NCBI GenBank assembly: GCA_029860345.1
Contig: JAOUBJ010000010.1
Location: forward strand, 62,001 to 126,000
From: Candidatus Zixiibacteriota bacterium
Lineage (GTDB): Bacteria > Zixibacteria > MSB-5A5 > GN15 > FEB-12
Direction of reading: 5' to 3'
DNA length: 64,000 nt
The notes beneath the pieces were generated by a model. It was not told the origin of the DNA. It saw only the letters and a program-made list of their open reading frames with translations, and made no database searches. Positions 33,002-40,291 of this stretch are shown piece by piece. The position numbers and the translations under genes were made by a program. Within the stretch, counting starts at the first letter, position 1. Each line of letters opens with the position of its first letter.

Positions 33002-35368
33002 ATGACACAAAAAGTTAGATGGGTTGTCGCAGCGATGACCGTGCTTGGGGCTCTGTTGGGAGGTTTGGCCGGGTATATGAAGCCCGAGCTGATGAATTCT
33101 CTTGGTTTTATCGGGGGATTGTTTGTGAACGGCCTGCGTTTGGTCGTTCTGCCGTTGATTATTGCCGGCCTGGTGGCCGGCGTGGCCTCGATTGGTCAGT
33201 TTCGTCGTACCGGTGGCGCGCTTGGGGTCGGGTTATTTTATTTTCTGGGCACCACCGTAATAGCTATGGGGATCGGATTGCTTTTGGTCAGTCTGATCGG
33301 CCCCGGCGTGGGGGTGGATCAGAGCGCGGGTTTTGTCCCGCAACAGATTTCGCGGATTGGTGAGATTACCGCCGGTGATGTCTTCGGACGCTTTATCCCT
33401 ACCAGCCTAACCAGCGCCGCTCTGAGCGGCAACTTTTTTGGCATCATACTCTTTTCGATGGCCTTTGGCCTCGTTCTGTCAACCCTGGGCGCCCAGCAAC
33501 GGGTGATCGTGGACTTTTTCCGCGGGCTGCGTGATGCCATGATAAAGCTGGTCCCGTACTTGCTCTATGCAGCGCCGGTGGGGCTGTTTTTTCTGGTGGG
33601 TCAGGCGGTGGCCGCTGCCGATATCAGCGGGTCGGCTGCTTTCACCCAGTTGGGTACTTATCTGATTGTCGTGTTTGGCGCTTTGCTGATTCATGGTGTG
33701 ATAGTGATCCCGCTGGTACTGAAGTTTTTCTGCAAACGATCACCTATTGACTACTTCGCCAAGTTCTTCCCAGCTTTCGGCACTGCTTTGGGCACCGGGT
33801 CATCATTGGCCACCCTTCCAGTAACTTATGAGTGCGTCGTTGACAAGGCGCGAGTGGATAACCGAGCCTCCGCTTTGGTGATTCCCCTGGGGGCAACGGT
33901 GAATCTGGATGGTAGCGCCATCACCGGGGTGGTGGTGGCCATGTTTGTGGCGCAGGTGTTCGGGGTAGACTTGTCGGCTCTTCAGACCCTGATGATACTG
34001 GGTGCCACGCTGGCGGTGTCGATAGGCACGGCTGGTTTGCCGGGGTCATCACTACTGACAGCGGCCATAGTGTTCAACATTGCCGGATTCCCGACCGAGG
34101 CATACGCCGGACTGGGGCTTGTAATCGCGGCAGACTGGTTGGTCGATCGTGGTCGGGCCGTGGTCAATGTGTGGAGTGATGCCGTCGGAGCCGCCTTTGT
34201 TGATCAGCGCATGAAAGCCGCCGCTGTGGCTGCCTCGAAAAGCCTTGTTCGCCCTCAGAGGAGTGTTACGCGGGATACCCGAGACGGTTACAGGCGTGAC
34301 GGTTCGCGCGGTCGTGACCGCCGCTCGGCCAACGGGCGAGAGGGTAGAGAACGTGGACAGCATCAGGGTGAAGACAGACGTCGTGGCGGCAGCCGGGACG
34401 GACGTCAACCGCGTGAGCGAGGCAACCAGGGTCGCGATCGGATTCCGGCCCAAGCTGGAAAGCAAGACCAAGCCTCACCGTTCGCCATGTCGGGCAACAA
34501 CAAATCAAGCTTTGATCAGGACGCCTCCAAACCGGTAACGGAAAAAACGCCCGAGCGCCGCACCAGGCCGTCCTCCCGATCATCCATGGGGTCACGACCG
34601 GAGCGCTCCGCCCCCGCTGCCCGAACCTCCGGGCGCAAGAGAGTCCCGGCAGATCGTCAGAAACAACCGGGGCCAAAACGTTCACCGGAATCCGGCCCCG
34701 ACCCGAGGCAACGGAGACAACGCCCGGCGGCTCAGCCTGCTCCGGTGGATAAAGTGCCTGCGCCGACGCCCGAGGCGTCATCGCATGAACTCCATCCGAA
34801 GACTATCGAGCGCGAGCGGGAACGAGTCAGCGCCCAATTGTCTGCTCTTAGACACAACGAGCGACAGGCTCAATCGAATGGTCCCGAGAAGGCGAATGAG
34901 CCATCTGAAGAGTCTCAAACACCTGCACGCGTCGAACCAATCGGCGAGGCTTTTCCCCATATTGATTATTCAGAATCCGACCGCCCACCGGCATCGGCTG
35001 AAAAGCCGTCCGGTGATCGGCACCGACCAGCCTCTCGCCCTACGGAGAGGCCGCCCGTCGACGCCGTCAAGACCGGTTCTATGAACGAAGCGGATAATGG
35101 GGATAGACCCCGTGAAGAACCGGCAACGGTAGTAGCAGAGGCCGTCGCAGATGTGATGACCGATGATTCGGCTGAAGGTTCAGAGCCGTCATTCGGACGC
35201 AAGAAGGTGCGCAAAGGAGAAAAGTTCAAAAGCGCCGCCAAACCCGAGGCGACCGACCAGGAGACATCGCAGTCCGGGCCGCCCGATGATACAAAACATC
35301 CGGACCCCGGCGCATACGAAGTTGAGAAACAGTCTTTTGGGCGGGCCAAGAAAAAGCGCACTCGTTGA
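33002..35368 (+). CDS. dicarboxylate/amino acid:cation symporter with long basic tail
   Basis: A 788-residue protein. Residues 1 to about 410 are a DAACS/SLC1-type symporter: FVNGLRLVVLPLIIAGLVAG, AFGTALGTGSSLATLPVT (the serine-rich hairpin), and GATVNLDGSAITGV, the counterpart of the NMDGT sodium/substrate site. These carriers import glutamate, aspartate or C4-dicarboxylates with Na+ or H+. Residues about 410-788 are a low-complexity, predicted disordered cytoplasmic tail dominated by R, K, E, D, P, S and Q, with RDG/RGR runs and two SFGR(K/A)KK motifs, one near the middle of the last 70 residues and one at the very C-terminus. Typical family members end at about 430. The frame is uninterrupted. 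AGAGGAT precedes the ATG. Confidence 0.87.
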   Translation: MTQKVRWVVAAMTVLGALLGGLAGYMKPELMNSLGFIGGLFVNGLRLVVLPLIIAGLVAGVASIGQFRRTGGALGVGLFYFLGTTVIAMGIGLLLVSLIGPGVGVDQSAGFVPQQISRIGEITAGDVFGRFIPTSLTSAALSGNFFGIILFSMAFGLVLSTLGAQQRVIVDFFRGLRDAMIKLVPYLLYAAPVGLFFLVGQAVAAADISGSAAFTQLGTYLIVVFGALLIHGVIVIPLVLKFFCKRSPIDYFAKFFPAFGTALGTGSSLATLPVTYECVVDKARVDNRASALVIPLGATVNLDGSAITGVVVAMFVAQVFGVDLSALQTLMILGATLAVSIGTAGLPGSSLLTAAIVFNIAGFPTEAYAGLGLVIAADWLVDRGRAVVNVWSDAVGAAFVDQRMKAAAVAASKSLVRPQRSVTRDTRDGYRRDGSRGRDRRSANGREGRERGQHQGEDRRRGGSRDGRQPRERGNQGRDRIPAQAGKQDQASPFAMSGNNKSSFDQDASKPVTEKTPERRTRPSSRSSMGSRPERSAPAARTSGRKRVPADRQKQPGPKRSPESGPDPRQRRQRPAAQPAPVDKVPAPTPEASSHELHPKTIERERERVSAQLSALRHNERQAQSNGPEKANEPSEESQTPARVEPIGEAFPHIDYSESDRPPASAEKPSGDRHRPASRPTERPPVDAVKTGSMNEADNGDRPREEPATVVAEAVADVMTDDSAEGSEPSFGRKKVRKGEKFKSAAKPEATDQETSQSGPPDDTKHPDPGAYEVEKQSFGRAKKKRTR

Positions 35369-35407
35369 ACGGGCCGATAGAGAAGGTCCTGAACATCGGA
35401 GAATCCA

Positions 35408-35959
35408 TTGACGACCGACAGTCTGGCTTTTCATTACGTCTGTCGACCGGAGGAGGCGGCTAAACTTGTTGCCAATCACGACCGGTTCTGGGTCGTGGAG
35501 TGCGGCTGCCGCAAAAGCCGTGACAATAAGTGCTCAAGCGTCAACCATGAGATCTGTCTGTGGTTTCATGGCGATATGCACGCCGACTTTGGTCGGCGTC
35601 GTGAGATCAGCCGTGATGAGGTTTCCAGAATCCTCAGGCAGGCCAAGGAAGAGCGATTGGTCGCAAGGCCGTTCCGAAATGATCAGGATCGTTCCATCAC
35701 CGAGGGAATCTGTTTTTGCTGCGACGATTGCTGTTACTATTTCGTCAAGCCGGGTGAGAAGTGCGATAAAGGGAGTTTTGTCCAACAGACCGATCTGGAC
35801 GCTTGCAGTCTATGTGGCAGTTGCGAGTCGGTTTGTTACTTTGGCGCCCGAGAACTGAATGACGGCTCGATGAAAATCACTCGCGACCGTTGTTTTGGCT
35901 GCGCTCTCTGTGTCGATGTTTGTCCCGAAGAAGCAGTCCGGATGGTCAAAGCGGGGTGA
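35408..35959 (+). CDS. 4Fe-4S ferredoxin-type protein with extra cysteine motifs
   Basis: A 183-residue cytoplasmic iron-sulphur protein. The C-terminal 60 residues form a two-cluster ferredoxin domain: CSLCGSCESVC and CFGCALCVDVCPEEAV. The N-terminal part has additional cysteine groups (VVECGCRKSRDNKCSS and GICFCCDDCCYYF) that could bind another metal centre, as in 4Fe-4S proteins of anaerobes that read or relay redox state. It begins with TTG, supported by GGAGAA at 4-nt spacing, 39 bp after the symporter gene, so the two are probably one operon. Its electron partner is unknown. Confidence 0.82.
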   Translation: MTTDSLAFHYVCRPEEAAKLVANHDRFWVVECGCRKSRDNKCSSVNHEICLWFHGDMHADFGRRREISRDEVSRILRQAKEERLVARPFRNDQDRSITEGICFCCDDCCYYFVKPGEKCDKGSFVQQTDLDACSLCGSCESVCYFGARELNDGSMKITRDRCFGCALCVDVCPEEAVRMVKAG

Positions 35960-36165
35960 CAAGTCACCCATAAATGGGATTCAATCGCATCGCGCCTTGT
36001 AACCTCACCCCGAGCATCCCACAACCTCACCCTGAGCATCCCACAACCTCACCCTGAGCGGAGTCGAAGGGTGAAAATGTTAGGCTTTGTCACCCCGGCG
36101 AAGGCCGGGGTCCATCTTCTCTTACGGGTGGGTCCATGCCGGCGCCATTTGTTGGCGGGTATGAA
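35960..36165. repeat. intergenic repeat mosaic with 22-bp tandem
   Basis: It begins with GTGACAAGTCACCCATAAATGGG, then three 22-bp units starting CCTCACCC at 36003, 36025 and 36047, the last reading into GAGCGGAGTCGAAGGGTGA. A palindrome CACCCCGG..CCGGGGT follows at 36091-36112, then a degenerate GGGTGGGTCC module. No gene. Confidence 0.85.
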
Positions 36166-36170
36166 GGCGC

Positions 36171-36884
36171 CTAGAATCTCAAAAGCCTACGGATTTCCTT
36201 GGCAGCTCCCCGATTCCATTTCTTAATCTTCTCCAACCCTGCTTTTCGGTCCATGTAAGCTGAAACGGGTTTGCACCTGCCCAATGCTAACTTGTAACAA
36301 TGCATGGTAATCATATCGAATATCTCACGACCGTGGTGATCCGTAAACGATGCTGCGCCACTTGCTGGCGGTATCAAGAATCTGAAAGGGTCGTCCAAGA
36401 CTTCCAGTGGATCGTTGGCCACGCGCTCTCGTTCAATGAATGTGACAGTGGGTGTTTTTGCCATGTAAATACGGTTGAGTTCGTCTTTGTCAACACTGGT
36501 TCTGTACTTAATCATGTAAGGACGACCGCCAGGCGAATCCTGGCCAAAGATCGCCCCTGTCTCGTCGAAGCCCTTCAAATACCCAAGACAAATACTTATG
36601 TCTACCGGTTTTGCATCTCCAACACGGCACCAAGCATGACCTCCTTGACCCACAGTCGAGCACAACAGGGTTTCAAACCTGATGACTACGTCGCCTAGTA
36701 TGATGGAACTATCAAAACCCAGAAGGCGTGCGAGCAAAAACACATGAAATGCGTGTTCCCTGCAAAACCACCCGAAATCCCATCCACCGTCCACCTGAAA
36801 CGGAGGTTCGGTGTAAACCAGATTCAGATCACTCTTGATCGAATTCGACAGGGCTGATTCGACTCGCGTTATGTCAGTCACCAC
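36171..36884 (-). CDS. transglutaminase-fold-like protein, putative
   Basis: A 237-residue cytoplasmic protein not recognised with certainty. A Cys-His-Asp arrangement typical of transglutaminase/papain-like folds can be read: C41 in FCREHAFHVFLLARLLGFDS (helix after the nucleophile), H83 in GGHAWCRV, and D95 in KPVDIS. The C-terminal 80 residues are basic and unassigned (RKAGLEKIKKWNRGAAKEI). The start is GTG (36884) or the adjacent GTG, with GGAG about 12 nt upstream; the true start is uncertain. It stands alone between repeat modules. The triad assignment is inference from spacing, and the protein might equally be a non-enzymatic relative. Confidence 0.55.
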   Translation of the reverse strand: MVTDITRVESALSNSIKSDLNLVYTEPPFQVDGGWDFGWFCREHAFHVFLLARLLGFDSSIILGDVVIRFETLLCSTVGQGGHAWCRVGDAKPVDISICLGYLKGFDETGAIFGQDSPGGRPYMIKYRTSVDKDELNRIYMAKTPTVTFIERERVANDPLEVLDDPFRFLIPPASGAASFTDHHGREIFDMITMHCYKLALGRCKPVSAYMDRKAGLEKIKKWNRGAAKEIRRLLRF

Positions 36885-36937
36885 GGCCGGTTTCCACTCC
36901 TATTTGACTCACCCAACATCAGGCAATCAACTGAAGC

Positions 36938-36966
36938 ATGGATTCCCGCCTGCGCGGGAATGACAT
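36938..36966. repeat. palindromic module GATTCCCGCC..GCGGGAATGACA
   Basis: A clean single copy at 36941-36965 of the element also found at 6728, 45691 and 54413. Stem TTCCCGC/GCGGGAA. Confidence 0.85.
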
Positions 36967-37045
36967 CCCAGGTGCACTTGTGTGTGTTTCACACGGGGCC
37001 TCGAGGTACCATTTCCAACGTACCAAAAAGAAGGCCTAGGCTTCA

Positions 37046-38614
37046 TCAGAACGGATTCTTGCGGGTGGCTGCTGCTTGATTCGGGCGTGACTGACGTCCG
37101 CTCGGACTTTCGACGTAACCCTCACCGATGTAGCGGTTTTCACGTGGGATGGTCACATAACCCGAATCCTGGTCCGGCACCCAGTCCGGCAGGAAACTCT
37201 GCTCACTTAAGAACCATAGATTGATACTGACCATGTTTAACGCAGACGGCGAGGACATGTCCGACCAGGCCAGACCGAACTCCAACAGGTTGGTGTCGGC
37301 CGGCAGATTAAGATAAGAAAAGCCACCGGGGTCATACACCGCTACCCAGGCGCCGCTGGGGCCGGAAGTCGGGTCCCAGCGCGCAAACGCATCCAAGCCG
37401 TGCAGTCCGACGATAACCCGATACTCTGCGCCCAGGCCATTGAGCGGTGTGCCGTCGAAATCGGTGCGGCCGGTGCCACCGTTCCGGTCGGTGTCGAAGT
37501 AGATACCCAAATCCAAAGTGGTATCGTTGACCGGGTCGGGACCCCATGCTTCCGAGAACTCATATCGGAATTCAAGCAGGGTATCGCTGCTGCGGGCTAA
37601 GATTCTTCGTATGTCGGTGGGCCAGTTCAGGTCGTTTTTATCGGTGATGAGTTCCTCCCATTGGTAGAACAGCGTGATCGTATCAGAAAAGCCGACCCGC
37701 CCACCCGCTTCATAGGCGCGAGTATGGAATGTGTGCTCACTGGCCAGGGTTTCTGAAGATGCATCCCACAAGAACTCATACGGCTCACTGCTGTCATCGG
37801 CGGCCGCGACATGCACGCCATCGAGGTAAAACTCGACTTTCGTAATCGCCACCGGATGGTCGGCCAGCACTCCGATAGTCACAGTATCACCGATAATCAT
37901 GAGGTCGGAGGGTGTCCAGATAAAGGCGGTCGGTATCATCGGATCAGGGCCGGTAGTGAAACTAAAGACATACGGGGCGGCCAGTTTGTTTCCGAAAGTA
38001 TCGGCCACTGTCGTATCCAGAGTGGCGGTGTATTGCGTGTTGAACTCAAGCGTATCGTCGGGGGTGAAGACTGCCGTGCTGTCGGTGTAGGATACTGTTC
38101 CGGGTACGCCGCCGCTGAGACCGAACGAGGCTGTGGTGAGGGTGGTGGCATTCATGGTCTTGGAGAAAGTGGCGCTGATCTCAGCCGATGCATCGACATT
38201 GGAAGCGGAGTTGACCGGATCGGTCGAGATTACCAACGGCGGAGTTGTGGCCGGATTGCCGGCGGTAGTGAAACTCCAGTTTTTGTTGTTTTGCAGGTGG
38301 TTGCCGGATCGGTCGGTGACACCGGTAGTGATCGACAGGGAGTACACCGTCTCATATTCCAGGCCGGTGGCCGGATTGTAAAAGACCGTATCGCCGTTGT
38401 ATACAAAACTCCCGGTCACGGACGGGCTTATTCCGAAAGTGGCCGGTGTGATTTTGTTGGAGTCGATCGGCTCGGAGAAGATGACCCGAATGGTTTCACT
38501 CACCGCCACATCGATACTGCCCTCGGTCGGCAGGACAGTCTCGATTTCCGGAGGAGTAGTATCCCCAGCGGGAGGGGAATCTGTGCCCGGACAACCGAAG
38601 TTGAAAGCGGTCAA
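37046..38614 (-). CDS. Ig-like (Big_5) repeat lipoprotein
   Basis: At least 522 residues. Order: N-terminal hydrophobic remnant ending AFNFGC; two Big_5 Ig domains (about 20-120 and 125-220; VLPTEGSIDVAVSETIRVIF and STDPVNSASNVDASAEISAT); a third Ig-like domain (about 225-320; VEFYLDGVHVAAADDS); and a C-terminal beta-sandwich domain (LDLGIYFDTDRNGGTGRTDF, GLGAEYRVIVGLHG). The start at 38614 is TTG and cuts the signal peptide short. Reading further upstream in frame gives 17 more residues beginning at an ATT codon (38663-38665), 6 nt after GGAG, which would complete a basic n-region (RKR) and a lipoprotein signal. Outer-membrane or surface location is inferred. Confidence 0.82.
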   Translation of the reverse strand: MTAFNFGCPGTDSPPAGDTTPPEIETVLPTEGSIDVAVSETIRVIFSEPIDSNKITPATFGISPSVTGSFVYNGDTVFYNPATGLEYETVYSLSITTGVTDRSGNHLQNNKNWSFTTAGNPATTPPLVISTDPVNSASNVDASAEISATFSKTMNATTLTTASFGLSGGVPGTVSYTDSTAVFTPDDTLEFNTQYTATLDTTVADTFGNKLAAPYVFSFTTGPDPMIPTAFIWTPSDLMIIGDTVTIGVLADHPVAITKVEFYLDGVHVAAADDSSEPYEFLWDASSETLASEHTFHTRAYEAGGRVGFSDTITLFYQWEELITDKNDLNWPTDIRRILARSSDTLLEFRYEFSEAWGPDPVNDTTLDLGIYFDTDRNGGTGRTDFDGTPLNGLGAEYRVIVGLHGLDAFARWDPTSGPSGAWVAVYDPGGFSYLNLPADTNLLEFGLAWSDMSSPSALNMVSINLWFLSEQSFLPDWVPDQDSGYVTIPRENRYIGEGYVESPSGRQSRPNQAAATRKNPF

Positions 38615-38770
38615 TAATCCCAGGAGAAGGCTGAGAATCAGAGTCTGGTTCAGTCGTTTTCTAATAATTCACTCCATCGATGGCTTGGATTTCAATCTAC
38701 AAAGCTTATATACATTTGTCGACAAAACGATGCAACTGGAGAACTCGGTTTTTGAGTTGGTCATGTTAGC

Positions 38771-39003
38771 TAAGATTCATCCTTCGACTCCGCTCAGGAT
38801 GAGGTGGAGGGGTGCGCAGAGCGCGAGAAGGTGATTTATCACCGCGGCGGGTGGCCGCCTCAAGTTTTGCTTGGGGCGGGAGATCAAGACAGTAGATTCA
38901 TCCTTCGACTCCGCTCAGGATGAGGTGTAGGGGTGCGCAGAGCGCGAGAAGGTGATTTATCACCGTGAAGCGCAAGGAACCCATTTATGGGTGATCTATC
39001 ACT
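38771..39003. repeat. two 71-bp direct repeats plus mosaic modules
   Basis: Copies at 38774-38844 and 38895-38965 (offset 121 bp, one mismatch) each combine CCTTCGACTCCGCTCAGGAT with GCGCGAGAAGGTGATTTAT. Between them is a GGGTGGCCGCCTCAAG..TTGCTTGGGGCGGG module, and after the second copy ACCCATTTATGGGTGAT. The last bases reach the stop of the LuxR gene. Confidence 0.88.
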
Positions 39004-39878
39004 CAAACAGTTTGCAGGTAGGAGGCCAAGTTGGTCTGATCGCTTGTGATGCCCAGCTTTTTGCGAATTCGCTGCCGCTGTTTCGATACGGTGTGAAGGG
39101 ATACGTCCAGAGTGACGGCGATTTCTTTTGATGACATGCCGTTTCTGATCATGGTACAAATCTCCCCTTCGCGTGGGGACAACATGCGCGACCGGTTTTC
39201 CAGATTGGACAAAAACGGTGAGGTAATATCTTTGAGGCTGTTGCTCAGAAGGGTCAGATAATGTTGTTCGGAAGGACTGACCTTGTTGGCCAGGGTTCTG
39301 AGGATCGGCCCGACGACCCGGTCGACATTGGTCTGCACTTGGCTGATTATATGTTGTTTCTCGTTTTCGATTTGTTCCAGCACCTCTCTCAGGGCAGTGT
39401 TCTTGTCTTTTAGAAGTTGCTGTTCTTCTCTTAGTTTCCCACTGGTCAGCTGCAATTTGAGGTCATCCTGCTTGTACCGAATGAAGGTGCTTATCTCGTT
39501 GGCCAGTGTTTCGAGGAGCATACTCTCTTCTTGCGGGAAAGGACCTTCATGATCCTCCGGATAGCTACCGCTGCAAAACACCTCGACCGTACCGACCCCT
39601 TCACCACCTGCAACAAGTTCTGCCGACCGACAGATTGTATTCTCGCGAAAACCGGCCGAGAGAAACTGGCGTCCCTGAAAAACGATTCTTGCGCACGTAG
39701 ACTCAGGATCGGGCCACCCGGATGGCATGAGTTTGGCAGTTCGAGTGAGAAAGTCGTTCAAGCTTCGGTCGGGATCGTTCTTCAGACGTGATATCTCGTA
39801 GACACAAGACAACTCGTTTCGTGGTTTCGATTGAGTCGTCTTCTGAGACTTAGACTGCTTGGTGGTGCCTGGTACCAT
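39003..39878 (-). CDS. LuxR-family transcriptional regulator
   Basis: About 291 residues from ATG 39878 (a TTG at 39905 would add 9). The C-terminal LuxR HTH is clear: LSPREGEICTMIRNGMSSKE followed by IAVTLDVSLHTVSKQRQRIR KKLGI. Upstream is a coiled-coil linker (about 130-175; REEQQLLKDKNTALREVLEQ) and an N-terminal GAF/PAS-like domain (TCARIVFQGRQF, SAELVAGGEGVGTVEVFC). The architecture resembles FCB-type LuxR sensors that bind a small ligand or partner rather than response regulators: no receiver domain is present. Neither start has an ideal ribosome-binding site. The target genes are unknown; no neighbour is an obvious partner. Confidence 0.8.
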   Translation of the reverse strand: MVPGTTKQSKSQKTTQSKPRNELSCVYEISRLKNDPDRSLNDFLTRTAKLMPSGWPDPESTCARIVFQGRQFLSAGFRENTICRSAELVAGGEGVGTVEVFCSGSYPEDHEGPFPQEESMLLETLANEISTFIRYKQDDLKLQLTSGKLREEQQLLKDKNTALREVLEQIENEKQHIISQVQTNVDRVVGPILRTLANKVSPSEQHYLTLLSNSLKDITSPFLSNLENRSRMLSPREGEICTMIRNGMSSKEIAVTLDVSLHTVSKQRQRIRKKLGITSDQTNLASYLQTV

Positions 39879-39944
39879 ACTCCGTACATCGGCAGGCCTG
39901 TCCAATTATTGAACAGCGTGGTGTGGCCCCGCGAGGTCTCCTGT

Positions 39945-40262
39945 AGCTCTTGTAGGGCGTCCGCCGCGGCGGATTAGCGGTTCCGTCAATGGTATGCGGC
40001 AGAACCAGATTCGGTCCTGCAGTACTGTTTTCAGAAGTAGGGTGGGTCCGTCTTCGCCTGCGCGCCGCGGCGTGGACCCGCCTTTGTTGGCAGGATTGAA
40101 GACAAACCTACCCTACTTGCGCTGTCCGGCCGGTTCTGTAGGTCAGGTCCTTTACGGACCTGACAGCCGACAAGAAGCCAGGACCACGACCCGCCGCGGC
40201 GGGCTGACCTACGATCTCATGCTTTCACTCCACTCAGCATGAAGTGATAAATCACCGTCAGG
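39945..40262. repeat. intergenic repeat mosaic
   Basis: A gene-free stretch with TGTAGGGCGTCCGCC..GGCGGA (39953-39975), a full GTAGGGTGGGTCCGTC..GACCCGCC module (40036-40083), GTAGGTCAGGTCC..GGACCTGAC (40138-40164), CCGCCGCGGCGG (about 40191-40202), and GTGATAAATCACCG at 40244-40257. All are palindromic or shared with other gaps. Confidence 0.82.
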
Positions 40263-40291
40263 CCAACCGCCCGACAGCACTCGACTGTCGA

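Noticed and set aside
34230-35368. Separate gene fused to the symporter by frameshift
   Set aside because: The frame is continuous, no internal start with a ribosome-binding site was seen at the junction, and the tail has no folded domain; kept as a checkable possibility under the findings.
37811-38617. 268-codon plus-strand frame opposite the Ig-domain protein
   Set aside because: Composition (G, R, V-rich without pattern) is typical of an antisense shadow.
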